A stretch of DNA of 51,215 bases from Rhodocaloribacter sp964552015 (GCA_964552015.1 CAZKFR010000018.1:1-51215); one strand, 5' to 3'; positions 15,560 through 25,976 are shown, counted from the first letter of the stretch. A program made the numbers and translations. The notes: generated from the sequence alone by a model not told the origin.

Positions 15560-17422
15560 TCATGCGCCATCCGTGTCCCGGGCGTCGAAGTGGGCGCGGA
15601 TGCGGGCGGCCAGGGCCGGCCCGACGACCTCGGCCAGCGCCGCCTCCGGGGCCGCCTTCACGCGGCGCACCGAGCCGAAGGTACGCAGCAACGTGCGGAC
15701 CCGCTGCTCGCCGACCCCCGGGATCGCCGTCAGCTCGGAGTGCAGCGTCCGCTTCTGCCGCTGCTTGCGCTGGAACGTCACGGCGAAGCGGTGCGCCTCG
15801 TTGCGCACGCGCTGCAGGAGCTGGAGCGACGAACTGGTGCGGGGGATGACCACGCTGTCCCGGTCGCCGGGAAAAAAGACTTCCTCGAGCCGCTTGGCCA
15901 GCCCCACGACGGGAAAGCGACCATAGACCCCTTCGGCCTGTAACGCTTCGACGGCACACGCGAGTTGCCCCTTCCCCCCGTCGATGACGACCAGGTCGGG
16001 CCAGGGGCCGTTCTCCTCGAGGACGCGCCGGTACCGCCGGGCCACCACTTCGCGCAGGGCCTGGTAGTCGTCGGAGCGCCCTTCGGCCACCGAGCGCACC
16101 TTGTACGTGCGATACTCCTTTTTGCGGGGCCGCCCGTCCTCGAAGACCACGCAGGAGGCTACGATGCCCGTGCCGCCCAGATGCGAGACGTCGAAGCACT
16201 CGATGCGGCGCGGCAGGCGCGGCAGGTTCAGGTCCCGTTGCAGCGCTTTGACGGCGTGCGGGATGCGCCCCTCCTCCCGTCGGGCCTTCTGCAGGCGCCA
16301 CTCGTCGAGCAGGAGGCGGGCGTTGGCGGCCACCATACGGATCAGGCCGGCCTTGTCGCCGCGCTCGGGCACGCGCAGCGACACCTTCTTGCCCCGGCGC
16401 TCACGCAGCAACGCTTCCAGCGGCCCGGGATCGGCCACCGGCCCCGAGAGCAGCACCTCGTCGGGAAAGAACGCGGCCTCGGCATAATACGCTTCGAGCA
16501 GCACCTGCATCAGCGCCTCGTCCGTCTGCCCTTCGAGGCGGCGCAGGTACGTGTGCTGCCGCCCGACGACCTTCCCCTCCCGCACCTTGAACAGCACGCC
16601 ACAGGCCACATCCTCCGTCCGGTCGATGGCCAGCGCGAACAGGTCGCGGTCCTCGAAGTCCTGGCTGACGACCTTCTGGCGGCCGGCGTACTGCTCGAGC
16701 GCCCGGATGCGGTCCCGCAGGGCGGCGGCCTCTTCGAACTGCATCGCCGCGGCCAGGCGCTTCATCTCGGCCCGGAGCTGCTCCACGAGCGCCCCCGTCT
16801 TGCCGTGGAGGAGCTGCTCCACCTGCCGGATCGTCTCGTTGTAGTCCTCTTCCGTCTGCAGGCCCACACACGGCCCCTTGCACCGCTTGATGTGGTACTG
16901 CAGGCACACCTGGTACTTGCCCGCTGCGATGGGCTCGGGGTCGAGGCGCAGGGTGCAGTCGCGTAGCTGGAACAGGGAGCGGATCGTGTCGAGCACCAGG
17001 CGCATGTTCCTGGCATCGGTGTACGGGCCGAAATACTTCGAGCCGTCCTTCCGCACCCGTCGCGTGGGGAAGACGCGGGGAAAGCGTTCGTTCGTGATGC
17101 AGATGAACGGATAGGTCTTGTCGTCCCGCAGGTTGACGTTGTACCGGGGCTTGAGGCGTTTGATCAGGTTGTTCTCCAGGATCAGCGCCTCCGCCTCGGT
17201 GTCGGTGACGATGACTTCCACGTCGGCAATCTTGCTGACGAGCGCCTGCAAGCGCCCGTCCTTCGGGCGACTCTCCTGAAAGTAGGAGCGGACCCGGCTG
17301 CGCAGGTTCTTGGCCTTACCGACGTAGAGCACCTTCCCTTCGGCGTCTTTGTGCTGATAGACGCCGGGCCGGGCGGGCAGATGGGCGAGTTTTTCTTCGA
17401 GTTGAGGGGTCATCCGGTCCAT
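15560..17422 (-). CDS. uvrC: UvrABC excinuclease subunit C
   Basis: Nucleotide-excision repair nuclease that makes the 3' and 5' incisions at damage located by UvrA/UvrB. At 620 residues it is full length. The N-terminal GIY-YIG nuclease is visible as RPGVYQHKDAEGKVLYVGKA (about 18-37). The UVR motif is MQFEEAAALRDRIRAL near 205-220. The RNase H-like C-terminal nuclease has ECFDVSHLGGTGIVASCVVF and LVVIDGGKGQL, and the tail has a helix-hairpin-helix in IPGVGEQRVRTLLRTFGSV. An alternative start lies three codons downstream. Upstream, 99 nt separate it from the DoxX gene and contain an imperfect inverted repeat. Nothing unusual in the protein. Confidence 0.97.
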   Translation of the reverse strand: MDRMTPQLEEKLAHLPARPGVYQHKDAEGKVLYVGKAKNLRSRVRSYFQESRPKDGRLQALVSKIADVEVIVTDTEAEALILENNLIKRLKPRYNVNLRDDKTYPFICITNERFPRVFPTRRVRKDGSKYFGPYTDARNMRLVLDTIRSLFQLRDCTLRLDPEPIAAGKYQVCLQYHIKRCKGPCVGLQTEEDYNETIRQVEQLLHGKTGALVEQLRAEMKRLAAAMQFEEAAALRDRIRALEQYAGRQKVVSQDFEDRDLFALAIDRTEDVACGVLFKVREGKVVGRQHTYLRRLEGQTDEALMQVLLEAYYAEAAFFPDEVLLSGPVADPGPLEALLRERRGKKVSLRVPERGDKAGLIRMVAANARLLLDEWRLQKARREEGRIPHAVKALQRDLNLPRLPRRIECFDVSHLGGTGIVASCVVFEDGRPRKKEYRTYKVRSVAEGRSDDYQALREVVARRYRRVLEENGPWPDLVVIDGGKGQLACAVEALQAEGVYGRFPVVGLAKRLEEVFFPGDRDSVVIPRTSSSLQLLQRVRNEAHRFAVTFQRKQRQKRTLHSELTAIPGVGEQRVRTLLRTFGSVRRVKAAPEAALAEVVGPALAARIRAHFDARDTDGA

Positions 17423-17439
17423 GGGCCACGATGGCTACA

Positions 17440-17478
17440 CCGGAGGAAACGTGGGCCGGAAAAGGGTGTTTCCGCCGG
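17440..17478. promoter_or_regulatory. Imperfect inverted repeat ahead of uvrC
   Basis: CCGGAGGAAAC (17440-17450) and GTTTCCGCCGG (17468-17478) pair at 10 of 11 positions across a 17-nt spacer, between the doxX-like stop codon and the uvrC start. It could be a weak terminator for the DoxX gene (no T-tract), a leader hairpin or an operator. Confidence 0.3.
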
Positions 17479-17521
17479 AAGTCCCCCGGCTCCGACGCCC
17501 CGCAGAACCGGTGGGAGCGGC

Positions 17522-17995
17522 TCAGCCCGTGGCCGTCGTAGCGGCCCCGCGCGGCGTTTCTCCCGGCTCGATCTTTTGCCCCCAGAAGCGGTAGTCGAGG
17601 GAAAGACGCCCCGGACCAAAGACGAGGAAGACGCAGAGCAGGAACAGGACGAGCACGGCCAGTTCGAGCGACTGCGTGGGCGAGAGCAACCCCTCGCGCA
17701 GGTGGACCAGCGCGACGGCTCCGACGAGGATCGGCAGTTGCAGGAGGGCAGCGATGCGGGTAAACAACCCCAGCGCCAGCAGGAGGCCGCCCAGGATGTG
17801 CCCCCAGGTGACGTAGTGCGCGAACCAGCCCAGCCCCTGCTCCTGCATGAGCGTCTCGAGCCGGGCCGGGTCGATGAGGAACAACCCCCCCCGCACGAAC
17901 AGCGCCGTGCCGAGGAAGATGCGCACCAGCTCGGTGGCGGTCGTGTTGTGGGTCCACTGCCAGCGCAGGATACGGCGGTACGTGTCAACGATCAT
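17522..17995 (-). CDS. DoxX-family membrane protein (short paralogue)
   Basis: A 157-residue protein with four predicted membrane helices and DoxX features: RIFLGTALFVRGGLFLID near 25-42, GLFTRIAALLQLPILVGAV in the middle, and QSLELAVLVLFLLCVFLVFG toward the end. The name derives from the thiosulfate:quinone oxidoreductase subunit, but most members have other, poorly known membrane roles linked to redox. It is clearly paralogous to the longer DoxX protein about 1.6 kb away, sharing the IFLG-x-ALFVRG and QSLEL signatures. It stands alone upstream of uvrC on the same strand. Function uncertain. Confidence 0.8.
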   Translation of the reverse strand: MIVDTYRRILRWQWTHNTTATELVRIFLGTALFVRGGLFLIDPARLETLMQEQGLGWFAHYVTWGHILGGLLLALGLFTRIAALLQLPILVGAVALVHLREGLLSPTQSLELAVLVLFLLCVFLVFGPGRLSLDYRFWGQKIEPGETPRGAATTATG

Positions 17996-18090
17996 GGATC
18001 CGTCGGTCTGGTGCCGAAAAATGAGTACTTACCCCGACCTACGATATCGAATCACCGCCATGATGTCAATGCGAGCGACGCCGTGCGCGG

Positions 18091-19476
18091 TCAAGGCCGC
18101 CATACCAGCCGTGCCGTACGCATCTGCCCGCCCGCCTCGATCCAGAAGACGTACACGCCGGCAGCGGGTTCGGGCGGGGTCAGGCGCAGGTCGTGCCGGC
18201 CCGCGGGCAGCGTCGCGGCCGGCAGGCGGGCCACCACACGCCCGAGCATGTCGTAGAGTCCGCCGCGCACCCGGGCCGGCGTCCCCAGGTGCACCTGCAC
18301 CACGACGGCCCCCTGCGCGGGGTTGGGATAGACGGACACGATCTCGAGGTCGTCCTGCGACGGCGCCCCGGTCGGTGTGCGCGAGACGGCGCTCTCCGGC
18401 GGGATACCCCGTGCAGCCATCACCTCCTGAATGACCTCGACGTGGCGCCCCCCGAAGAGGGCTACGTCGGCTTCGGCGAGGGCACCGGCGGCCCGGCTCA
18501 TCGTGGCCGTCCGTCCATCGAGGCGGCGCAGGCTCTCCACCGCCAGGCGATCGGTCACCTCGGCCCCCAGCCGCTCGCGCAGATCCCAGAGCGCACTGCC
18601 CCAGATGATCCCCCAGGTATGCGGTGGCGAGAAGTTCAGGTACGACGTCTTGCACTTGGTGTCGAGTTCGAAAAAGCGGGTACAGACGCCATACTTCAGC
18701 GAGGTCGAAGGGGCGCCATGGTTCCAGTTCCACACGGCCGGGTCCGTGGCGAGCGTGCGGACCTCGCGGTCGTCCGGCGGGCCGGTGCAGTGCAGGCGCG
18801 GCGGGCAGGTGATCACCCACTCGCCGTAGCGCGGGTCGTCGGTAAAGCTCGTGGCGAAGTAGTCGGCGTACCCCTCATCGAGGGCACGGGCCTCCATCGG
18901 CGAGTCGGTATCGATCCGGAAGCCCAGCGCCGCGTGCACCAGATGGGCGTACTCGTGGTAGATGATCTCGTCCTCCAGGGCCGCGTTCTTCATGAACAGC
19001 TTGCCCACGCCCAGCTTGATCAGCCACCGGTCGGGGTCGGCAAAGGCGCCGTCGCCCGAGATGTGCACGAACACGTCCGCCTGGAAGTCGATGTCCACCC
19101 CGAGGTAGTCATGCCAGAACGTCTGGGCGACGTGATCGACGTGATAATAGACGTTGACGGTATCGAAGATGTCGCAGCCGGCCAGGTCGTAGAGGCACTC
19201 GGGCAGGTAGCCGGTGAGCGGGTGGTAGCGGAAGTCGCCCGGCTCCCCGGCTGCCGGTGTCGCCTGGCCGTCGGGTTGCAGGCGGTCGCTGTGCACGCGC
19301 ACGTAGCGCCCTTCCAGCCGGTCGCCGGGCGCCAGCAGGCGGGGCAACGCCACCTCGGTCACGTCGCCGGCCGAGGGATCGGGCACGTAGGCCAACCCCA
19401 CGCCCGTCATCTCCTGCGCCCGGGTTACCCCTGCGAGGAGCATCCCCAGCGCGACGGCCATCGTGCGGACGCGCAT
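18091..19476 (-). CDS. Secreted zinc metalloprotease with a T9SS C-terminal sorting domain
   Basis: A 461-residue exported protein. A signal peptide occupies about 1-20 (MRVRTMAVALGMLLAGVTRA). The gluzincin zinc site is H174-E175-x-x-H178 in IIYHEYAHLVHAA, with the third ligand E201 in ALDEGYADYFATSF, as in M4/M36-like peptidases. Residues 375-461 are a Por/type IX secretion sorting domain, with SVYPNPAQGAVVVQVHL and the LYDMLGRVV segment characteristic of type A C-terminal domains. It would cross the inner membrane by Sec, the outer membrane by T9SS, and be attached to or released from the surface. It lies divergent from, and between, the two DoxX genes. The peptidase family could be M4, M36 or a related uncharacterised group. 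Confidence 0.85.
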   Translation of the reverse strand: MRVRTMAVALGMLLAGVTRAQEMTGVGLAYVPDPSAGDVTEVALPRLLAPGDRLEGRYVRVHSDRLQPDGQATPAAGEPGDFRYHPLTGYLPECLYDLAGCDIFDTVNVYYHVDHVAQTFWHDYLGVDIDFQADVFVHISGDGAFADPDRWLIKLGVGKLFMKNAALEDEIIYHEYAHLVHAALGFRIDTDSPMEARALDEGYADYFATSFTDDPRYGEWVITCPPRLHCTGPPDDREVRTLATDPAVWNWNHGAPSTSLKYGVCTRFFELDTKCKTSYLNFSPPHTWGIIWGSALWDLRERLGAEVTDRLAVESLRRLDGRTATMSRAAGALAEADVALFGGRHVEVIQEVMAARGIPPESAVSRTPTGAPSQDDLEIVSVYPNPAQGAVVVQVHLGTPARVRGGLYDMLGRVVARLPAATLPAGRHDLRLTPPEPAAGVYVFWIEAGGQMRTARLVWRP

Positions 19477-19528
19477 CGCTGCTTTCCAACCCTTTTATCG
19501 TAACGCCGGCCTGCCATGAAACCACACA

Positions 19529-19557
19529 TTGACAAGCGATTACCAAATCAGTATAGT
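19529..19557 (+). promoter_or_regulatory. Consensus-like sigma70 promoter for the long DoxX gene
   Basis: TTGACA (19529-19534, exact consensus) and TATAGT (19552-19557, five of six) are separated by exactly 17 nt in an AT-rich island. The predicted start near 19564 leaves a leader of about 57 nt. This is a proteobacterial-style arrangement, unlike the TTTG/TAnnTTTG type expected for Bacteroidota. Confidence 0.6.
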
Positions 19558-19620
19558 GCTTTAACTCTTTTTTCACCATCCCGTTTTTCCTCCCCCCGTT
19601 CGTCCAACCCACCGATCGTC

Positions 19621-20463
19621 ATGAAGCCCACGCTCAACCCGCTTGCCCTGCGCGAACCCCATGCCAACTATGGCCTGGACTTCATCCGCATCTTCCTCGG
19701 CGTCGCGCTCTTCGTCCGCGGCTACCTGTTCATGACGGACCAGGCGCTCCTCCACCAGTTCATCGCGGAACGTGGTTTCCTGACGGGGGGGATCCTCCTG
19801 CACTACGTCATCCTGGCCCACCTCTACGGGGGCTTCCTGCTGACGTTCGGCCTGATGACGCGGATCGCGGCGCTCGTCCAGATCCCCGTCCTCGCCGGCG
19901 CCGTCTACCTGCACTTCTCGGAGGGCCTGCTGGCCCAGGGGCAGTCGCTGGAGCTGTCGGTGCTGGTGCTGTTCCTGCTCGTCATCCTCTACGTCTACGG
20001 CCCGGGCCACCTCTCGCTGGATTACTACTTCTACACCTGGAAGCCGTCCGTCGCCGACGCGCCGGACGAGGCCCTTCGCACGGCGGCGCGGGATCAGCGC
20101 GCCCGACAGATCACCGCCGGGCGGCAGCGGGCCGAGGCAACGTATGCGGCCCCCGTGCGCGAACCCGCAGGCGGCGTGGCCACGCTGGAACAGACCACCC
20201 CCGCCCCGGCTGCCGTATCCCGGCTGGCTCCCACCGACGACGCCGCGCTGTCGGTGAAGCGTACCATCCAGTATGCCGGCGTTTTCCTCTTTGCCTTCCT
20301 CCTGCTGGCCTCGCTCATCCTGATGGATGCCGTGCCGGTGTTCCAGCGGGGCCTGGGCTTCGAAGAACTGGCCGTGGTGACGGGCACAGTCCTCTTCATC
20401 TTCGGCCTGTTCTTCTTCGTCTACCGGAGTGCCTTCCGTACGTCCGGACCGGATGCCGTCTGA
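19621..20463 (+). CDS. DoxX-family membrane protein with a two-helix C-terminal extension
   Basis: A 280-residue membrane protein. Residues 10-140 form a DoxX domain (LDFIRIFLGVALFVRGYLF, GLMTRIAALVQIPVLAGAV, QSLELSVLVLFLLVILYVYG) and are the close paralogue of the 157-residue protein across the protease gene. A variable Ala/Arg-rich linker (about 145-205) leads to two further helices, AGVFLFAFLLLASLILMDAV and LAVVTGTVLFIFGLFFFVYR. The frame is open from an ATG 105 nt earlier, but that ATG lies upstream of the predicted -35 element and could not be transcribed from it, so the ATG before KPTLNPLALREPHANYG is chosen. It ends 15 nt before the convergent end of the respiratory run. Function unknown beyond membrane redox association of the family. 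Confidence 0.8.
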   Translation: MKPTLNPLALREPHANYGLDFIRIFLGVALFVRGYLFMTDQALLHQFIAERGFLTGGILLHYVILAHLYGGFLLTFGLMTRIAALVQIPVLAGAVYLHFSEGLLAQGQSLELSVLVLFLLVILYVYGPGHLSLDYYFYTWKPSVADAPDEALRTAARDQRARQITAGRQRAEATYAAPVREPAGGVATLEQTTPAPAAVSRLAPTDDAALSVKRTIQYAGVFLFAFLLLASLILMDAVPVFQRGLGFEELAVVTGTVLFIFGLFFFVYRSAFRTSGPDAV

Positions 20464-20478
20464 GGCCGTCCGCCGCGC

Positions 20479-20781
20479 TCAGTTACGGCGGATCCAGAGG
20501 TCTTCGCGCCAGGCCATCGGGAAGCCGTCCGAGCCGGCGGGGGAGAAATGATAGGGCGGGTCGTCGTCGCGAAAGCGCTGGTCGTCCCGGATGTCACGTG
20601 CGCCCACCGGCACGGGCACGCCCCGGGCACGGGCACGCCGGCGCACCGCCACCGGCTCTTCGGCAAACGGGCGCGGCTCCTCGGGGTGCAGGATGCGCCA
20701 GGCCGTCACGATCACCCAGGCGATCATGAAGAAGAGCACCGGCACCGCCACCAGGAAAAGCAGGATGAAGCCCGCCATCAC
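20479..20781 (-). CDS. Small single-helix membrane protein at the end of the oxidase run
   Basis: A 100-residue protein with one hydrophobic helix at about 2-27 (GFILLFLVAVPVLFFMIAWV) and a charged, Arg- and Asp-rich soluble tail ending in DGFPMAWREDLWIRRN. Two adjacent Met codons can serve as start. I recognise no family. It is the last gene of the ACIII-caa3 run, 108 nt beyond the subunit IV-cytochrome c gene, which suggests an accessory or assembly role in the oxidase. That role is inferred from position only. Confidence 0.65.
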   Translation of the reverse strand: MMAGFILLFLVAVPVLFFMIAWVIVTAWRILHPEEPRPFAEEPVAVRRRARARGVPVPVGARDIRDDQRFRDDDPPYHFSPAGSDGFPMAWREDLWIRRN

Positions 20782-20889
20782 ACGCTACGGATGGTGTCGT
20801 CGAAACCGCCGCTTCCGGCCGCCCGCACCGCCTGCCGCCAAACGCTGACGTGGCACGATCTCCGACCGGGGGGCGTCGCCAACCCCGGC

Positions 20890-21588
20890 TCAGTTCCCGT
20901 GGTGCGCCGCCAGCAGCTCGACGATGGCGTCCAGTTCCTCCGGCGTTACCTTGTCGTAGAAGCCATTGGCCGTGAGGGTCGCCCCCATCACGCCGGCCGA
21001 GAAGCCCTCGGCCACCACCGCGTCCGGCTCCAGGATCGACTGCCGGATCTCCTCCTTGCTCAGCCGGCTGCCCACGTCGTAGAGGCTCGGCCCGACCATC
21101 GTCGCCGGGTTGTCGATGGCGTGGCAGGAGGTACACATGTACTGGTTCAGCAGCGCCATGGCATCGACCGTATCCGCCGGCGCCGCCTCCTCCGTCGTGG
21201 CCCCGTGCGCAGCCGCGGCGGCGGGCTCGGCGCCTCCCGGTGCCTGCATGCGCTCCAGGTCCGCGATCGTCACCGGGTCGACGTTGCTCAGGTCGCCCCG
21301 GTAGGCCGTGTCGAACAGCGTGAAGGTGAGGAAAATGACGACGAAGACGATGCCCAGCAGCATCACGACCAGGTTGACCCGGTTGTCGTACTTGAGCCCC
21401 ATGAAGTAGGCCACCACGAGGAAGGCCTTCGCGCCGGCGATGGTCAGCGCCATCGGTACGTGCAGGGCTCCCAGGTGAATGCGGGACGTAACGACGGTCA
21501 GGATGGTCAGAAAGACCAGGGCCCCGAACACCGTCGCGAGGGTCCGGATCGGGATGATGTGGTGTCCGTGATGAGCGGCGTGCGACAT
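20890..21588 (-). CDS. Oxidase subunit IV-like protein fused to a c-type cytochrome
   Basis: A 232-residue two-part protein. Residues 1-95 resemble the prokaryotic cytochrome oxidase subunit IV family: three helices, with LTIAGAKAFLVVAYFMGLKY typical of this group. After an Ala-rich linker (about 115-140), residues 143-230 form a class I cytochrome c with C152-T-S-C-H156 binding heme c; Met201 is a possible distal ligand. Subunit II in the same operon already carries a cytochrome c, so the oxidase would hold two c hemes on different subunits. The fused domain must face the periplasm, consistent with the subunit's third helix ending just before the linker. It could be an extra electron entry site for ACIII or for a soluble donor. 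Confidence 0.85.
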   Translation of the reverse strand: MSHAAHHGHHIIPIRTLATVFGALVFLTILTVVTSRIHLGALHVPMALTIAGAKAFLVVAYFMGLKYDNRVNLVVMLLGIVFVVIFLTFTLFDTAYRGDLSNVDPVTIADLERMQAPGGAEPAAAAAHGATTEEAAPADTVDAMALLNQYMCTSCHAIDNPATMVGPSLYDVGSRLSKEEIRQSILEPDAVVAEGFSAGVMGATLTANGFYDKVTPEELDAIVELLAAHHGN

Positions 21589-21649
21589 GGTTGCTAGCGG
21601 TTGGCGTTCTGCATGGAACGGCGCGAGTCGGGAGCGTTCCCGTCCCCAC

Positions 21650-22327
21650 CTAGATCAGATACAGCAGCGGGAAGAGGAAAATCCAGATGATGTCGACCAG
21701 GTGCCAGTACAGGCCCGAGAGTTCGACCGGCGTGTAGTACTCGCTCGAGAAGTGGCCCTTCAGCGTGCGCAGGGTGAGCCAGACGAAGATCCCCATCCCC
21801 ACCAGGACGTGGAAGCCGTGGATCCCCGTCATCACGAAGTAGATGCTGAAGAACTGCGGCGCGTAGGGGATGTTGTACTGCTCGTAGCCCTCGTGCGGGT
21901 GGAAGTGCTCGCCCGGGAAGATGCCGTGGGCAAACTTGCCGGTGTACTCGAAGTACTTCACCACCATGAACGTCGCCGCGAAGAGGAGCGTCAGGACCAG
22001 GTTGATCAGAAGCCCCTTGCGGTTGTCGGTCTGGATGAAGTGGATGCCCAGGGCCACCGTGAAGGACGAGGCCAGCAGGACGAGCGTGTTCAGGCCGCCG
22101 AGGCGCCAGTCGAGCAGTTCGGCCGAGCGCACGAAGACCTCGGGGTGCCAGACGCGGTAGACCGTGTAGGCGACGAACATCCCGCTGAAGAGCAGGATCT
22201 CCGTGATCAGGAAGAGCCACATGCCCATCTTCGCCGCGTCGAACTGCTGCTCGGACGAGACGAAGTGGTGCTGCAGGTGCGGCGGGTGATGCGCAGGAGC
22301 GTCCGCCGTTGCCGTCGTCGATGCCAT
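21650..22327 (-). CDS. ctaE: Cytochrome c oxidase subunit III
   Basis: A 225-residue membrane protein of the heme-copper oxidase subunit III family, with no cofactor of its own. Seen in the sequence are MGMWLFLITEILLFSGMFVA near 33-52, the conserved FFSIYFVMTGIHGFHVLVGM and a C-terminal SGLYWHLVDIIWIFLFPLLY. A His-rich N-terminus precedes the first helix. It is encoded between subunit I and the subunit IV-cytochrome c fusion, with 48- and 61-nt gaps, as expected for a co-transcribed oxidase. Confidence 0.95.
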   Translation of the reverse strand: MASTTATADAPAHHPPHLQHHFVSSEQQFDAAKMGMWLFLITEILLFSGMFVAYTVYRVWHPEVFVRSAELLDWRLGGLNTLVLLASSFTVALGIHFIQTDNRKGLLINLVLTLLFAATFMVVKYFEYTGKFAHGIFPGEHFHPHEGYEQYNIPYAPQFFSIYFVMTGIHGFHVLVGMGIFVWLTLRTLKGHFSSEYYTPVELSGLYWHLVDIIWIFLFPLLYLI

Positions 22328-22375
22328 AGTCTCTCGTAGGAAGGCAGGGGTGCACGGAGCACCCGGGTTTACGGG

Positions 22376-24076
<1,701 letters not shown>

Positions 24077-24125
24077 GGTCGATTCTCAGACTTCATTCAA
24101 TGCATCCCGCCGGAACGGGCCGGGA

Positions 24126-25073
24126 TCAGTTTCCCCCCTCGCCCAGGCTCTTGATGTAGGCCACCAGGGCATCGAGATCTTCAGCGGGCAGGCTGCCGTA
24201 GCTGGCGGGCATGACCGGATTGTACCCTTTGACGACCTTGGCCGTCGGGTTGACGATGGACTCGCGGATGTAGTCCTCGTCAGCCAGAACGGTACCGCCT
24301 CCTTCCAACTGTTCCTGCTTACCAAAAAGTCCTTTGAACGTTGGGCCGACGCCAGCCGAACCGTCGACGCTGTGGCAGGCATTGCACGTCTGCTGCGTGT
24401 AGAGGAGCTGCCCCCGCTCCACCGGCGTCATGTCGCCCGTCTGCGACTCCTGCAGCCACTGCTGGAAGCCGGCCTCGTTGTGGACGATCACCTTGCCGAT
24501 CATGCCGGAGTGCGCCGTGCCGCAGTACTCGGTGCAGAACAGGTCATACTCGCCCTCCTTCGTGGCCTGAAACCAGACGGAGGTGTACCGGTTGGGCAGC
24601 ACGTCCATCTTCACGCGGAAGGCCGGGATGAAGAAGCTGTGGATCACGTCCTGGCTGTTCATCACCATGCGCACGGGGCGATCGGCGGGGACGTGCAGTT
24701 CCCCGAACGAGCGGCTGCCGTTGGGGTACTCGAACTCCCAGGACCATTGCCGGGCCCGTGCCTGAATCTCGTACGCATCCGGCGGTGCCGTGTACAGCTT
24801 CACGTACAGCTGGAAGCCCCACGTGAAGACCACCAGCACGAGGATCGTCGGGATGACCACCGAAGCCATCTCCACGATCTTGTTGTCCTTCGTGAACGCC
24901 GGCATCTCGTCGGCCTGGCGACGGCGATAGACGAACGTGAAGTACGCCATCGACAGGATGACGCCGAGGAAGATCAGCAGGCTGACGTAATAGACGAAGT
25001 AGAACAGGCTGTCCAGCTCCGGAGCGAGCGTCGAGGCAGGGTCCGGCAGCCACACCGTTCCGTTCTCACCCAT
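24126..25073 (-). CDS. ctaC: Cytochrome c oxidase subunit II with fused cytochrome c (caa3)
   Basis: A 315-residue protein that accepts electrons at the periplasmic face. Two N-terminal helices (about 24-48 and 68-90) are followed by the cupredoxin domain with CuA ligands H145, C180, C184, H188 and M191 in LFCTEYCGTAHSGM. Residues 215-310 are a class I cytochrome c: C230-N-A-C-H234 and distal Met289 in YNPVMPASYG. The covalent heme c defines a caa3 enzyme. No cleavable signal peptide is obvious; helix 1 probably anchors it. First oxidase subunit gene, 57 nt after the SCO chaperone gene. Confidence 0.97.
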   Translation of the reverse strand: MGENGTVWLPDPASTLAPELDSLFYFVYYVSLLIFLGVILSMAYFTFVYRRRQADEMPAFTKDNKIVEMASVVIPTILVLVVFTWGFQLYVKLYTAPPDAYEIQARARQWSWEFEYPNGSRSFGELHVPADRPVRMVMNSQDVIHSFFIPAFRVKMDVLPNRYTSVWFQATKEGEYDLFCTEYCGTAHSGMIGKVIVHNEAGFQQWLQESQTGDMTPVERGQLLYTQQTCNACHSVDGSAGVGPTFKGLFGKQEQLEGGGTVLADEDYIRESIVNPTAKVVKGYNPVMPASYGSLPAEDLDALVAYIKSLGEGGN

Positions 25074-25130
25074 GGTATCAGTCGTGTTTAGGCTTGGATA
25101 AATCGGGGATGGGGCCCGGCAGGCCTTCGT

Positions 25131-25976
25131 TCAGACCGAGGCCGGGACCTGCGCCTGCTGGCGACGCCGCTCGCGACGCCAGAAGAAAACAAGCATACCG
25201 CCGAGGACGAGCACGGTCAGGAGCCCGCCCAGTTTCATCAGGTTGACGGCATGCGGGACGTACGAGTTGGCCGCGGGATCGTACCGGAAGCAGTAGAGCA
25301 GCACCCGATCCACGGTCGTGCCCACTTTGCCCTCGGAGGCTTCCACGAGCGCCTTCCGCACGTCGGCGGCGGGATAGTCCATGCCGTGCAGGTAACGGGT
25401 AATCTTGCCGTCGCCGCCGAGCAGGATCAGCGCGGTGGGGTGGGCATACTCGCCGGCCTCCTCCACCCACTTGAAGGAGAAGCCGACCGCCCCGGCCAGC
25501 GCCTGGATGTTCTCCTCGGTGCCGGTGAGGAAATGCCACCCGGAGGCAGCTTCGGGCCGTCCCAGCGCCGCCACGTAGCGTTCCTTCGCCCGGGCGGCCA
25601 GGTCCGGCGTCTCGCCGGCGGCAAAGCTGATCGTGAGCACCTCGAACGGACCGCCCGGCGCCCAGTCCATCTGCTTGAGCGTCTGCGTGAAGCGGTCGAG
25701 CACGAGGCTGCACAGCATCGGGCAGTCGAAGTAGACCAGGTTCAGGGCCACGGGGCGCTGGCCGTCGAAGAAGTCGCCGAGGCGCACCTCCGCGCCGGTC
25801 TCGTCAAAGAACGTCAGGTCGGCGGGGACGTAGTCGCCCAGCCGCTCCTCGATGCCGACGCCCTCGAAGACCGGTGGGAGCTCCCCGGCGCGCTGCGCCT
25901 GCACCGCCCCCACCGTCGCCCCGACCAGCAGGGCGGCCATCCATGCAACCTTCGCTATGCGTCTGCTCCGCATCAT
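25131..25976 (-). CDS. SCO-family copper chaperone, membrane anchored
   Basis: A 281-residue thioredoxin-fold protein that delivers or reduces copper for the CuA site of oxidase subunit II. A signal sequence or anchor covers about 7-28. The copper-binding residues are C85-x3-C89 in YFDCPMLCSLV and H179 in YAHPTALILL, the complete SCO set. A second helix near 250-267 (LGGLLTVLVLGGMLVFFW) and a basic tail suggest anchoring at the C-terminus as well, an arrangement longer than the typical 200-residue SCO protein. Placed directly before subunit II of the oxidase, it fits a dedicated assembly factor. Confidence 0.92.
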   Translation of the reverse strand: MMRSRRIAKVAWMAALLVGATVGAVQAQRAGELPPVFEGVGIEERLGDYVPADLTFFDETGAEVRLGDFFDGQRPVALNLVYFDCPMLCSLVLDRFTQTLKQMDWAPGGPFEVLTISFAAGETPDLAARAKERYVAALGRPEAASGWHFLTGTEENIQALAGAVGFSFKWVEEAGEYAHPTALILLGGDGKITRYLHGMDYPAADVRKALVEASEGKVGTTVDRVLLYCFRYDPAANSYVPHAVNLMKLGGLLTVLVLGGMLVFFWRRERRRQQAQVPASV

